DNA of 64,000 nucleotides. Origin: Agrobacterium rosae. GTDB lineage: Bacteria; Pseudomonadota; Alphaproteobacteria; Rhizobiales; Rhizobiaceae. The translations under genes and the position numbers were made by a program. Location of the stretch: the NCBI RefSeq assembly GCF_002915175.1, contig NZ_NXEJ01000003.1, positions 1 to 64,000 on the forward strand, written 5' to 3'. The notes beneath the pieces were generated by a model. It had not been told where the DNA came from, did not search any database, and worked only from the letters and a program-made list of their open reading frames with translations. Numbering within the stretch: the stretch's first letter is position 1; every line of letters starts with the position of its first letter. Shown piece by piece: positions 35,221 through 44,812 of this stretch.

Positions 35221-36063
35221 TCAGCCTTTGACACTTCCCGCTGCCAGTCCTTCGACGATGTAGCGTTGGGCACCAAGGTAGATGATGAGTATGGGGATGA
35301 TCGCCAGAACCGAGCTCGCCATGAGCTGGCCCCAAATGAAAGTGTCGCCCATAACCAGCCCGGAGAGGCCGGCCGTAAAGGTTTTCGCTTGATCCGAATA
35401 AACATAGACCAGCGCAAACAGGAACTCGTTCCAGGCATGCGTGAAGGCAAAGAGCGCAACCACGGCAAGGCCCGGTGTGGCGATTGGCAACACCACACGG
35501 ATCAGCGTCTGAAGACGAGTTGCGCCATCCATCTGCGCAGCCTCGTCCAACTCCATCGGGATCGTGTGGAAGTAGCCGATCATCATCCATGTGCAGAACG
35601 GCACGGTGAATGTCAGATAAGCGACGATCAGGCCAAGGCGCGTATCGATGAGGCCGAGGTTCTGCAACACCAGAAACAGCGGAATGAACAGAAGCGATGG
35701 TGGCAACAGATAGGCAGCGACGATGAGACGAGCGGCGTTGACGCGACCCTTGAACCTCATGCGGGCAATCGGATAGGCGGTCAAAGCGCCAAGGCATACT
35801 GAAATCATAGTCACCCCAACGGCAACCACAAAACTATTGAAGAGATAGCGAAGAAACGGTGAGCCGAACAAGGCTTCGCGATAGTTCTCGAGCGTCGGCT
35901 CATGCGGGAACAGCGTTGGTGGCAGCGCGTAGATTTCTCGCGGGATTTTGAACGAGGTAACGACGACCCAATAGACCGGAGCGAGTGACCAGAACAGGGC
36001 GATCAGGATGCCGATTGCGGTCACAATATTGCGAATGAGCTTGGTTCTTTTTCTCTCCACCAT
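35221..36063 (-). CDS. ABC sugar permease, MalG type
   Basis: 280 residues, six membrane segments, and the EAA loop ELDEAAQMDGATRLQTLIRVVLP near 170-195. It starts 4 nt after the MalF-type gene and forms the channel with it. Confidence 0.92.
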   Translation of the reverse strand: MVERKRTKLIRNIVTAIGILIALFWSLAPVYWVVVTSFKIPREIYALPPTLFPHEPTLENYREALFGSPFLRYLFNSFVVAVGVTMISVCLGALTAYPIARMRFKGRVNAARLIVAAYLLPPSLLFIPLFLVLQNLGLIDTRLGLIVAYLTFTVPFCTWMMIGYFHTIPMELDEAAQMDGATRLQTLIRVVLPIATPGLAVVALFAFTHAWNEFLFALVYVYSDQAKTFTAGLSGLVMGDTFIWGQLMASSVLAIIPILIIYLGAQRYIVEGLAAGSVKG

Positions 36064-36067
36064 GGTC

Positions 36068-37000
36068 TTATTCTCCGTCCCGGTTGAGCATGCGTTTGGT
36101 CAGCAGAAAGATCAGGATGACAAACACCGGCACGACCGACACGATGACTGCCGAACCGAGGCCGAGCTGGCTCTGGGCTATGGCGAAGTCGTAGGCCAGT
36201 GTCGGCATGATGTGCGTGCGCCCCGCCGGACCGCCACCCGTCAGCACGAAGACCATTTCGAAGGAATTGAATGTCCAGATCGTGGACAGCATAACGGTGA
36301 CGGCCATGACACCGCGCATCTGAGGTAACGTGACAGAGAAGAAGCGACGAACGATGCCCGCGCCATCGATTGCGGCGGCCTCGTTGAGATCGGACGGAAT
36401 AGAAGCCAGTGCGGCCACGAACATCATCGTAAAGAACGGCAGACCCTGCCAAACCATTGCGATGGCAACAGCAAAGAGAGCGACGGAGGGGTCGGACAAC
36501 CAGTAGACCGGCTTGTCAGACAGCCCCAGCAGAAAGACGAGATATTGAAGAACGCCGCTCTGTTCGTCGAAAATCCATTTCCAAGAGAGACTGGCGATCA
36601 TGCCGGGCACGGCCCACGGTAGAAATGCGAGCGCCCGGATCACGCCGCGCATGGGCATAGGCTGGGACAACAGCACCGCAAATGTCAGACCGAGAACGAG
36701 CTTAACAGCGACCGTACCGATGGTGAGCACCAGAGAATTCCAGGCCGCGAGCCTGAATTGTGGGTCGGCGAACAGTTTTGCAAAATTCTGCAGGCCGACA
36801 AAAACACCTGGCTGTGCAACGGCACGGCTGGTGAATGCCGTGGAGATGCCGTCAATCAGCGGATAGGCGACGAAAGCTGCGAAAATTGCAGCGGCAGGCG
36901 CAAGGAAGAGATACGCCACCAGCCAATCCGGTTTGTGGCGAGGTTTGCGCGAAGGCAGTGGCGGGCTGGAAAAGCCTGCTGGAACCGATGACGTAGCCAT
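36068..37000 (-). CDS. ABC sugar permease, MalF type
   Basis: 310 residues, six membrane segments after a basic N-terminus. The EAA loop SDLNEAAAIDGAGIVRRFFSVTLP lies near 205-230. It begins 5 nt after the dehydratase-like gene stop, so it is in the same operon. Confidence 0.92.
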   Translation of the reverse strand: MATSSVPAGFSSPPLPSRKPRHKPDWLVAYLFLAPAAAIFAAFVAYPLIDGISTAFTSRAVAQPGVFVGLQNFAKLFADPQFRLAAWNSLVLTIGTVAVKLVLGLTFAVLLSQPMPMRGVIRALAFLPWAVPGMIASLSWKWIFDEQSGVLQYLVFLLGLSDKPVYWLSDPSVALFAVAIAMVWQGLPFFTMMFVAALASIPSDLNEAAAIDGAGIVRRFFSVTLPQMRGVMAVTVMLSTIWTFNSFEMVFVLTGGGPAGRTHIMPTLAYDFAIAQSQLGLGSAVIVSVVPVFVILIFLLTKRMLNRDGE

Positions 37001-37005
37001 GGTGA

Positions 37006-37983
37006 TTACCTCGCGTTTGCTGCTTCGGCTTCCGCCGCCTGCATCAGTCCGCGCATGTAGCCGACCGCGTAAATGCGCCCCAGACCTTCATAACCGGGGT
37101 TGGCGTTCGGCTCTCCCCACATGACAGGAGCGTGGTCTGGCCGCATGACGCCCTTAAAGCCAATGTCGCGATAGGCTTTGATAGTGGCGTACATGTCTGT
37201 CTTGCCCTGACCGTGGAAAGCCTCGGTCATGTGCTCGGCATCGCCTTCAATGTCACGGAAATGCACGAAGTGAATGCGGCCATCACGCCCGAGTTGGCGG
37301 ATCGTGGCTGGGACATCAGCGTTCATGGCTGCAAAATTCGCCTGGCAGAACGTAATGCCGTTGGCGGGACTGTCGGATAGCGAGAGCAAACGCTCGAAAG
37401 CATCGATGCTGCGCATGATGCGGCCAACGCCGAGGAGAGGCGACAGTGGCGGGTCGTCGGGATGCATCGCAAGTTTTACGCCCGCCTTTTCGGCAATCGG
37501 TGTGACAATTTTTATGAAGTTTTCGAGCGTACCCCATAGATGGTCTTCGGTGACGCTAACCGCGCCTTGCGCGCGCTGATCCTTCTGGAGGATGGAGTGG
37601 TCGTAGCTCGTTGTCAGCGCTCCGCCAGGCAGGCGCGTCGTGGATGAGGTACGCATCCAACCGTAGTTTGCCATCCAACTGTAGCAGAAGACCTCGATGC
37701 CCAACGCACCCATGTTTTCGATGACGCGGATGACGCGCTCCAACTCCAACTCACCCTCAGGTAGGCCCAGCTTGATGTTGTTCATTGGAACCCAGCCTTC
37801 AACAACGCCGATCTTGAAGCCGAAATCCTGATACGACTGCTGAACACGCGCCAGAGTGGGGAGCTCCCAGATCGGAACCTCTGTGGTCACATCACGAATG
37901 GTAACGCCGTCAAGAACGCCCATTTCACGACCGTAATGCCATTTGGAGTTGACCTCCGGCTCGAGGCACATCGCGATTCTCAT
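37006..37983 (-). CDS. Mannonate dehydratase-like enzyme (UxuA family)
   Basis: 325 residues from ATG 37983 with GGGAGG upstream; shorter than typical UxuA of about 390. Conserved metal and substrate motifs are HPDDPPLSP near 180, GITFCQANFAA near 215, IHFVHFRDIEGD near 245 and the closing MRPDHAPVMWGE. UxuA dehydrates D-mannonate to 2-keto-3-deoxygluconate. The short length leaves room for a related sugar-acid dehydratase. It is the first gene of the operon and divergent from the IclR regulator. Confidence 0.85.
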   Translation of the reverse strand: MRIAMCLEPEVNSKWHYGREMGVLDGVTIRDVTTEVPIWELPTLARVQQSYQDFGFKIGVVEGWVPMNNIKLGLPEGELELERVIRVIENMGALGIEVFCYSWMANYGWMRTSSTTRLPGGALTTSYDHSILQKDQRAQGAVSVTEDHLWGTLENFIKIVTPIAEKAGVKLAMHPDDPPLSPLLGVGRIMRSIDAFERLLSLSDSPANGITFCQANFAAMNADVPATIRQLGRDGRIHFVHFRDIEGDAEHMTEAFHGQGKTDMYATIKAYRDIGFKGVMRPDHAPVMWGEPNANPGYEGLGRIYAVGYMRGLMQAAEAEAANAR

Positions 37984-38028
37984 AACTTTTCCTCCCAACC
38001 AGCTTTTTTTGCTGGACATGTCATAAAG

Positions 38029-38063
38029 GTTCATATATGAACTAATATGTTTCTTATTTGAAC
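38029..38063. promoter_or_regulatory. Palindromic IclR-type operator
   Basis: GTTCATATATGAAC at 38029-38042 is a perfect 14-bp palindrome. A second, imperfect copy GTTTCTTATTTGAAC follows at 38049-38063. Both lie in the gap between the divergent dehydratase and IclR genes, so this is probably the regulator's binding site. Confidence 0.65.
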
Positions 38064-38107
38064 ATTAGCCTGAAATTTGTTCATCCGTCAAGACACAGGG
38101 ACGCCGC

Positions 38108-38869
38108 ATGCCGAACAGCAATCCAACAATTGAACGAATGATGCAGATTTTTGAGGTTATCGAGAGCACCGGCGATGCCGTTTCACAGGCAGCACTTGTG
38201 GAAAGGACAGGGCTCGCGCGTTCCACGGTTTATCGATTGCTGAACTCATTGATCGAGTGCGACATGTTGCGCGAGGTTTCGGCTGGGCGCTTTGCATTTG
38301 GTGGCAGACTTCTGCAGCTTGCTGAAAAAGTGACGCCGGGCTCCGACTTCATTTCGCGGTTGCGGTTCCTGCAACCCACGCTCGACAAACTTGCGCTCGA
38401 CATCGGCCAGACATGCAAGATTTCGGTGCTGGAGAGAGGCGCAATCATGGTGGTTGCTGGTGCCAGTGCACGCACGCCACATGCAATGAGTTACAGCATA
38501 GGCGAATATTTGCCTCTTCATGCCGGTGGCGCGAGTAAAGTGCTAATGGCTTACCTAGAAACTGAGCTACGTCAGCGCCTTTTGGGTAGCAACAGGCCAT
38601 CGCTCACCGAGCGGACCATTGTCGACATGGATGAGTTCGAGCGTGAGATGCGTCTTGTTCAGGAACGAGAGTGGGCCGAAGATCCGGGCGAATATAGCCT
38701 AAGCGTATGCTCTTACGCAGCGCCGATCCGTGGCAAAGGTGCCGAAGTGATTGCGGCCCTGAGTGTTCCATTCATGTCGGGGACAAGCGAAGTTGACAGA
38801 GCGGCAATTCTCAATGGGACCATCGCTGGTGCCCGCAAGCTTTCAGATGAATATGGTCGTTTCACCTGA
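38108..38869 (+). CDS. IclR-family transcriptional regulator
   Basis: 253 residues. The winged helix-turn-helix spans 8-65 (VSQAALVERTGLARSTVYRLLNSL), and the IclR effector domain spans 75-250 with motifs near GEYLPLHAGGASKVLMAY. It likely represses the divergent sugar-acid operon at 31992-37983 until the inducer is present. Confidence 0.92.
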   Translation: MPNSNPTIERMMQIFEVIESTGDAVSQAALVERTGLARSTVYRLLNSLIECDMLREVSAGRFAFGGRLLQLAEKVTPGSDFISRLRFLQPTLDKLALDIGQTCKISVLERGAIMVVAGASARTPHAMSYSIGEYLPLHAGGASKVLMAYLETELRQRLLGSNRPSLTERTIVDMDEFEREMRLVQEREWAEDPGEYSLSVCSYAAPIRGKGAEVIAALSVPFMSGTSEVDRAAILNGTIAGARKLSDEYGRFT

Positions 38870-38972
38870 ATGATGCTCAGTACGCTGCTGGCAATCGTCA
38901 AATGTGCGACAACACGACTAATGGGTACGCGATCAGTGCCGATTTCTTGCCTTGCCGCGCCATCGCTGATGT

Positions 38973-39917
38973 TCATGGGGTAGCCATAGCGCCTCTCTCG
39001 TCGAACAATCTGGTGAGACCGTTCTGCTGGCGAATGATGTTGACCAAGGATCGTAGGCCCGGGTGGCCGTGGCGGCGGCTGTCATAATAAACATGGAATG
39101 GTTCACCCGGAGAGGCATGGTCAGGTAAGACCACCTTCAAGGTTCCGTCTCTGATCTCGTCCGCAATCCGCGCCTCCAACACATATGCCAATCCAACGTC
39201 AGCCTTTGCCACCGCTATGGTGGTGGCCGTGTCATTGATGGTGACAGAACCGGGCAATCGCAACCTTACGGTCTCGGTACCGTCCGACAACTCCCATTTG
39301 AATGCGGCGTTATCGCCAAGAAGGAGTTGCAGACAGGTATGTTGAGCCAGTTCGTCGATTGTGTTCGGAGTGCCTCGTGCCTGCAAATAAGCAGGTGACG
39401 CCGCGATCACCCAACGCTGCGGGCCGGTGAGCGGCAACGCAACCATGTCTTCCGGTACCGTGTCGCCGTAGCGGAAGCCTGCGTCATATCCCTCAGCGAC
39501 AATATCGATCGGACGATCTTCCACGACAACCGTTATTCTGACATCCGGACACTGCCGTGCGAACTCGGGCAGCGCAGGCGCGATCAGCAGATGGGCAGCA
39601 TCGGCAAATGCGTTGAGGCGAAGCTCGCCGAACCTGGCAGCACCGGGTGCTCTTAGCGAGTGCAGTGCCGCGCCAATAACATCGAAGCCTTCGGCGAGAT
39701 GGGATGCGAGTTCAACACCAAGGTCCGTTGGTGCTACGGCCCGGCTTGTGCGGTTCAACAGCTTTGCCCCGAGCCGACTTTCCAGACGCCGCATCGCGTG
39801 ACTGGCTGCCGACGGCGTCATACCAAGCTCGATTGCCGCAGATTTGAAGCTCTGCCTCCTCACGATGGTCGTAAAAAGTCTCAAATCTGCCAGATCGATC
39901 CGCTCAAAAAAATCCAT
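38973..39917 (-). CDS. LysR-family transcriptional regulator
   Basis: 314 residues. HTH at 8-65 (SFKSAAIELGMTPSAASHAMRRLESRLG) and an effector domain from 92. Divergent from the dehydrogenase and reductase pair at 40024-41791, which it probably controls. ATGAA-N5-TTCAT at 39941-39955 in the shared gap is a candidate LysR box. Confidence 0.9.
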   Translation of the reverse strand: MDFFERIDLADLRLFTTIVRRQSFKSAAIELGMTPSAASHAMRRLESRLGAKLLNRTSRAVAPTDLGVELASHLAEGFDVIGAALHSLRAPGAARFGELRLNAFADAAHLLIAPALPEFARQCPDVRITVVVEDRPIDIVAEGYDAGFRYGDTVPEDMVALPLTGPQRWVIAASPAYLQARGTPNTIDELAQHTCLQLLLGDNAAFKWELSDGTETVRLRLPGSVTINDTATTIAVAKADVGLAYVLEARIADEIRDGTLKVVLPDHASPGEPFHVYYDSRRHGHPGLRSLVNIIRQQNGLTRLFDERGAMATP

Positions 39918-39940
39918 GATGCCTGTCTTTCATCGATAGA

Positions 39941-39955
39941 ATGAATGGATTTCAT
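39941..39955. promoter_or_regulatory. Candidate LysR box in the divergent promoter
   Basis: ATGAATGGATTTCAT has 5-bp inverted arms around five bases, of the T-N11-A type recognised by LysR proteins. It lies between the LysR start (39917) and the dehydrogenase start (40024). Confidence 0.45.
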
Positions 39956-40023
39956 CATAAATCATGCGGCGAGATGCGTGGCAATTGCTATGACATGTCG
40001 GGAGAATTCGTGGAGGAAGTAAC

Positions 40024-40794
40024 ATGTTCGATGGCTTTGTGTTCGGTGATCTAAAGGGCAAGCGTGTCCTCGTAACAGGAGGTTCGACTGGAATCGGTGC
40101 GGCGGCCGTATCGGCCTTTGCCGCGCAAGGTGCTCGCGTCGCCATTCATTTCAACGAAAGCCGCGAAGCGGCCGCCATGCTGCAGGGGCAGCATTCCGAA
40201 AATACGGTGCTCGTTCAGGGAGACCTTGGTGCCCCAGGTATGGGCGCAAAGGTCGTAGACGAGGCATCACGTCTTCTCGGAGGGCTCGATGGCATCATCA
40301 ACAATGCGGGCGGAATGTTGGGGAGAGTTCCGACCACAGAAGCCACTTCCGAGCATTTCGACCGCGTTTTGGAGCTGAATGCAAAGTCACTCTGGGAGGC
40401 AAGCGTCGCGGCTCATCGCCATCTCGTTGCATCCGGGGGTGGGTTCATCATCAACACCACGTCGATCGCGGCCCGAAACGGCGGCGGCGGTGGTGCCGTT
40501 CTTTATGCAGCAGCCAAGGCTTTCGTCAGCAGTCTGACCCGAGGACAGGCCAAGGAATTCATCAAGGACAGGATCCGGGTCAATGCGGTCGCCCCTGGCC
40601 TGATCCAGACACCATTTCACGACCGGTATACATCGGCGGAAATCATGGCCGCACAGAGAACCACCATTCCCATGGGACGGGAGGGGACGCCGGAGGAGTG
40701 CGTCGGCGCGTTCCTTTTCCTCGCCTCAGAGGCAATGTCCGGGTACATCACCGGGCAGGTCATCGAGGTCAACGGCGGACAATTGATGCCATAA
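40024..40794 (+). CDS. Short-chain dehydrogenase/reductase
   Basis: 256 residues. Rossmann motif TGGSTGIG near 19-26, NNAGG near 90, and the catalytic pair Y-AAA-K in AVLYAAAKAF near 160-165. GGAGGAAG lies 5 nt before the ATG. The substrate is not evident. It is followed after 10 nt by an aldo/keto reductase. Confidence 0.92.
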   Translation: MFDGFVFGDLKGKRVLVTGGSTGIGAAAVSAFAAQGARVAIHFNESREAAAMLQGQHSENTVLVQGDLGAPGMGAKVVDEASRLLGGLDGIINNAGGMLGRVPTTEATSEHFDRVLELNAKSLWEASVAAHRHLVASGGGFIINTTSIAARNGGGGGAVLYAAAKAFVSSLTRGQAKEFIKDRIRVNAVAPGLIQTPFHDRYTSAEIMAAQRTTIPMGREGTPEECVGAFLFLASEAMSGYITGQVIEVNGGQLMP

Positions 40795-40804
40795 GGAGAT
40801 ACAC

Positions 40805-41791
40805 ATGAACTATAGAGAATTTGGCACGACGGGACGTTTGGTCTCGGAAATCGGCTTCGGTGCCTGGGCGATAGGCGGTTCGTGGGGCGATGTTTCCGAA
40901 GCGGATGCGCGCGCAGCGCTGAACGCTGCCTTGGATGCAGGAACGACATTTATCGACACCGCCGATGTTTACGGTGACGGGCGATCAGAGCGGATCATTG
41001 CTCATGTTCTGAAGGAACGTGGCGGTGAAAGGCCATTCGTTGCCACGAAAGCAGGACGTCGCCTGTCGCCGCACGTATCCGCGGGTTACAACAAAGAGAA
41101 CTTGACCTCGTTTGTCGACAGGTCACTCAAGAACCTCGAAACGGACTGCCTGGACCTCCTTCAACTCCATTGCCCGCCAACGGGGGTGTACTATCGCCCC
41201 GATGTTTTCGAAGCACTGGAATCGCTGATCGGGGCAGGAAAGATCAGGAATTACGGTGTCTCCGTCGAGAAAGTTGAAGAAGGCCTCAAGGCGATTGAAT
41301 ATCCAGGCGTGGCGTCAATCCAGATTATCTACAATGTTTTCAGGCAGCGACCAGCCGATCTCTTCTTCCGAGAGGCCAAGCGGAAGGGTGTTGCGGTCGT
41401 CGTCCGGGTCCCTCTCGCATCCGGTCTGTTGACTGGGAAGATGAACGCCCAGACGACGTTTGCTGCCGATGACCATCGGGCATTCAATCGCAACGGAGAA
41501 GCCTTCGACAAGGGCGAGACATTCTCTGGCGTACCTTACGACGTGGCACTTGAGGTCGTTGAGGATATTAGAAAGCTTGTTCCCGATGACGTGACTATGG
41601 CCCAGTTTGCTCTGCGCTGGATTCTCATGAACGAGGCTGTCAGCACGGTCATTCCAGGAGCCAAGAGCGCCGAACAGGCGAATGCCAATGCCTTGGGGAG
41701 CAGTATCGCCGAGCTTTCGCCATCAACGATGGAGACAATCAAAACTATCTACGAAAACCGCATTGCTCCTCACGTCCATCAGCTTTGGTAA
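40805..41791 (+). CDS. Aldo/keto reductase
   Basis: 328 residues. AKR motifs: DTADVYGDGRSE (catalytic Asp and Tyr) near 50-60, VATKAG near 80 and the His in LDLLQLHCPP near 120. AAGGAG lies 6 nt before the start. NADPH-dependent carbonyl reduction or the reverse is expected. It forms a two-gene operon with the dehydrogenase. Confidence 0.92.
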   Translation: MNYREFGTTGRLVSEIGFGAWAIGGSWGDVSEADARAALNAALDAGTTFIDTADVYGDGRSERIIAHVLKERGGERPFVATKAGRRLSPHVSAGYNKENLTSFVDRSLKNLETDCLDLLQLHCPPTGVYYRPDVFEALESLIGAGKIRNYGVSVEKVEEGLKAIEYPGVASIQIIYNVFRQRPADLFFREAKRKGVAVVVRVPLASGLLTGKMNAQTTFAADDHRAFNRNGEAFDKGETFSGVPYDVALEVVEDIRKLVPDDVTMAQFALRWILMNEAVSTVIPGAKSAEQANANALGSSIAELSPSTMETIKTIYENRIAPHVHQLW

Positions 41792-41806
41792 GCGTTCCAA
41801 CCTCTT

Positions 41807-41842
41807 CCCATGAGACCTGCAAGGATTTACCGGTCTCATGGG
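41807..41842. terminator. Perfect 11-bp inverted repeat after the aldo/keto reductase
   Basis: CCCATGAGACC (41807-41817) and GGTCTCATGGG (41832-41842) pair perfectly over a 14-nt loop, 16 nt past the stop. There is no T tract; it may be a terminator or a processing site. The following 150 nt hold no gene. Confidence 0.6.
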
Positions 41843-41999
41843 TGGTGAGCGATCACGGTGTCGAACCAAGTACGCGCATGGTCTTCCAACAAGAAGGGAC
41901 GCAGCAATATTTCGCTGCGTCGAAGAGTGATGTCGACGGTTCGTATGCCTTTAACTGCATGGATTGCTACTCAAAGCATCCTGCCGACGAGCGGCTGGT

Positions 42000-42818
42000 T
42001 TACCGAGGATATGCCAGCGGTATACCGCTATCAGGATGGCGCATGACCCCCATTTTAGTCTCATAGATTGCTTGCAGTTGATCCGGAGACACGATCTCCT
42101 CTGGCCTCCCGCGCGCGATGAGTTTTCCAGAATGAAGTGCCAGGATTTCGTCGCAAAAGCGAGCTGCCATGTTCACGTCATGGAGCACGACGATGGCCCC
42201 AAGTCCACGTTCGTCAACCAGTCGGCGAACAAGCGCGAGAATGTCGATCTGGTGGGCGATGTCGAGGGCGGAGGTCGGCTCATCAAGGAGGAGACAGTCG
42301 GGGTTTTGCGCAACCAGCATCGCGAGCCATACCCTCTGCCGCTCCCCGCCTGAAAGCGTATCAACGAGGCGGGCGCGATACCGCGCAACGTCGGTCAGCC
42401 TCATTGCTTCCTCCACCATCGTTTTGTCCTCCGGGCCAAACCGACCAAGAGCGCCGTGCCATGGATATCGTCCGAGCGCGACGAGCTCACTCACAAGCAT
42501 CCCTGGGGTATGTGGTGCCTGCTGAGGCAAATAAGCCACCTTACGGGCGAATGGCTTGCTGCCCCATTCATTCAATGATTTGCCATCGAACGAAATCTTG
42601 CCAGCAGTGAGTGGATTTTGGCGAGCCAGGAGCTTGACCAATGTCGACTTGCCAGAGCCGTTGTGCCCGATCAGGCCAATAATTCGCCGTGCTGGCAAAC
42701 TTACTGTCAGTGGTTCGAGCAAAACCCGAGTTCCAACGGAAAAACTGGCCTGTTCTAATTCAAACAGGGGTGCGCTTGAGAAGGTTCTTGTTTTGCTGTC
42801 TTCGGATATCTGAACCAA
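42000..42818 (-). CDS. Iron-siderophore ABC ATPase (FhuC/FecE type)
   Basis: 272 residues from a TTG with AGAGG 8 nt before it. Walker A is GHNGSGKST, the signature LSGGERQR, and Walker B CLLLDEPTSALD. It powers uptake of ferric siderophore across the inner membrane with the fused permease just upstream. It is the last gene of the siderophore operon. Confidence 0.93.
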   Translation of the reverse strand: MVQISEDSKTRTFSSAPLFELEQASFSVGTRVLLEPLTVSLPARRIIGLIGHNGSGKSTLVKLLARQNPLTAGKISFDGKSLNEWGSKPFARKVAYLPQQAPHTPGMLVSELVALGRYPWHGALGRFGPEDKTMVEEAMRLTDVARYRARLVDTLSGGERQRVWLAMLVAQNPDCLLLDEPTSALDIAHQIDILALVRRLVDERGLGAIVVLHDVNMAARFCDEILALHSGKLIARGRPEEIVSPDQLQAIYETKMGVMRHPDSGIPLAYPR

Positions 42819-42823
42819 GGCGG

Positions 42824-44812
42824 TTACCTCTTTGAGAACCTGGAGCTGTGTCTGCCCCGCGAGCGGATCACCCAGAGAGAGTATGGCCCCCCGATAAAGG
42901 CGGCGATGACACCTGCGGGAACCTCATATGGAAAGTCAGCAGCCCGTCCCAACCAGTCGGCCGAGATCATCAGCGTTGCGCCGATCGCGCTCGCGGTAAG
43001 AAGCGTGCGGATTTGGCCGCGTGCCCCAGCCGCTCTAGCGATGTGCGGTGCCATCATGCCGATGAAGCTTAACGGGCCAACAATGACTGTCGCAGCTCCC
43101 GTCAGGACGGCAATGAACAGCAAAAGCATTCGGCGGGATCGCGCCGGATTGAGTCCAAGAGAGCGTGCCGTGCCGTCCCCAAGCGGCAAGACTTCTAGCG
43201 GGCGGCGCAAGAGTGGCGAGATAGCCAGCCCGATCAAAACCAACACTGCAGCGATGCTTGCGACGACGCTGGTTGCACGAAAGGTAGGTCCCATAGTCCA
43301 TGCCAAAATGTAACTTGCCCGCGGATCGCCACTCGCGACAATGAGCGAAATTATCGCCGTCGCGAGCGCACTGATGGCTATGCCGGACAGAAGAACAGGT
43401 CCAGGCGCATAGCTTTTCCCTTTTGCCACCGCCAAAATGATCGCAAACGCAACGACTGCACCGACTACGCCGCCAGCGAGCGGCAAAATTGGCGACGCCA
43501 TTCCTCCGGCGAAGAAGGCTGCGATGATCCCAAGTCCGGCTCCGGCACTGATTCCGAGCCCTTCCGGGCTCGCTATTGGGTTGCGCGTTATCGTTTGTGT
43601 GACGGCACCCGCAATGGCCAGCATTGCGCCGGCGCTGGCTGAAGTCAGGACTCGCGGCCATCGACCAGCAAGCAACAGGGATGTTTCCACCCCGCCAGCT
43701 GTGAAGCTCTCCGTCAGCGAGAACAATGCGGTAACGGCCGCAATAGCAACACAACCCGCGAGCAAGAAGCCGCCTGCCAGAGGGTTCTCTCTTTGGTTCA
43801 AGGTGTTGCTGTTAAGCTGGTCAACGGAGTGGGGTACATGTTTGATGAGCACCAACATCATTATAGCGCCGATGATTGCGGTGGCGGTACCCGTTGGCAC
43901 CTCACCGACGACCGGCGCTCCAGCAAGCACCAGACTGTCCGCGAGGAGCAGTAGGGCGGAACCAAGTAATCCTCCCCACAGCAATCGTTGGCGCAGCGTT
44001 CGAGCGCCAACTATTCGGGCAAGGTTGGTGGCTGCAAGGCCGACAAATGCGATGACGCCGACGCGGGCGACAACAACAGCTGACAGCACGGTTCCAATAA
44101 ACAGTACCGCAGCGCGCAACCCACCCGGGGATAGTCCGAGGCTACGGGCACGGCTTTCATCAAGACCGAGAATTGAAAGTGGTCGAAAGAAAAGCAGCAG
44201 CACCGGTATCAGCACGATCATGCGTAGGGCCAATGCGGTCGCGTTGGAATAGTCATTCTGGATGAGTGAACCACTTCCCCAGATGAACACCCCTCGCAGA
44301 TATTCGTGGTGGAACAAGGCTAGGATGACGGAGGCCGAGCCGGCGGAAAAACTGATGACCATGCCGCAAAGAAGGAGTGTCAACGGTGCGAAGTTTGACG
44401 CCTTACCGAGTCCCGCAACGAGTGCGACAGCGATAAGGCCCCCTGCCAGTCCCGCCATCTCGCGCTGGCCTGCTGTAACAGCAACAGTGGAAAGGGAAAC
44501 GAGGGTGATCGCCAACTGAGCGCCCGAAAGAATGCCGAGCGTCGAGGGTTCTGCCAACGGGTTTTTCAGGAGCTGCTGAAATATCGCCCCTATGAAAGCA
44601 AGCGCGCCACCAGCCAGCAGAGCGACGAGTATCCGGGGAATAATCGAGAAATGGACGTAGATCTGTTCGAACGAAGTCTGATCTGGCTGCCATAAGGTAC
44701 TTGGAAGGTCGGAGATCGATACATATTGACAAATGGCAATGGCGTGGAGCGCGATCGCTGCCAGTGTGACGATTAAGACGAGGCGCGGCGGGGTGATCAA
44801 ACGGTTTGTCAT
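42824..44812 (-). CDS. Fused iron-siderophore permease (FhuB type)
   Basis: 662 residues from ATG 44812. Two FecCD domains in tandem (about 10-320 and 345-660), each with ten membrane segments and the FVGLAATNLAR or FIGMMAPHIARAAG loop that contacts the ATPase. The fused form is typical of FhuB, whose usual length is about 660. Its ATG overlaps the binding-protein stop (ATGA). Confidence 0.93.
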   Translation of the reverse strand: MTNRLITPPRLVLIVTLAAIALHAIAICQYVSISDLPSTLWQPDQTSFEQIYVHFSIIPRILVALLAGGALAFIGAIFQQLLKNPLAEPSTLGILSGAQLAITLVSLSTVAVTAGQREMAGLAGGLIAVALVAGLGKASNFAPLTLLLCGMVISFSAGSASVILALFHHEYLRGVFIWGSGSLIQNDYSNATALALRMIVLIPVLLLFFRPLSILGLDESRARSLGLSPGGLRAAVLFIGTVLSAVVVARVGVIAFVGLAATNLARIVGARTLRQRLLWGGLLGSALLLLADSLVLAGAPVVGEVPTGTATAIIGAIMMLVLIKHVPHSVDQLNSNTLNQRENPLAGGFLLAGCVAIAAVTALFSLTESFTAGGVETSLLLAGRWPRVLTSASAGAMLAIAGAVTQTITRNPIASPEGLGISAGAGLGIIAAFFAGGMASPILPLAGGVVGAVVAFAIILAVAKGKSYAPGPVLLSGIAISALATAIISLIVASGDPRASYILAWTMGPTFRATSVVASIAAVLVLIGLAISPLLRRPLEVLPLGDGTARSLGLNPARSRRMLLLFIAVLTGAATVIVGPLSFIGMMAPHIARAAGARGQIRTLLTASAIGATLMISADWLGRAADFPYEVPAGVIAAFIGGPYSLWVIRSRGRHSSRFSKR

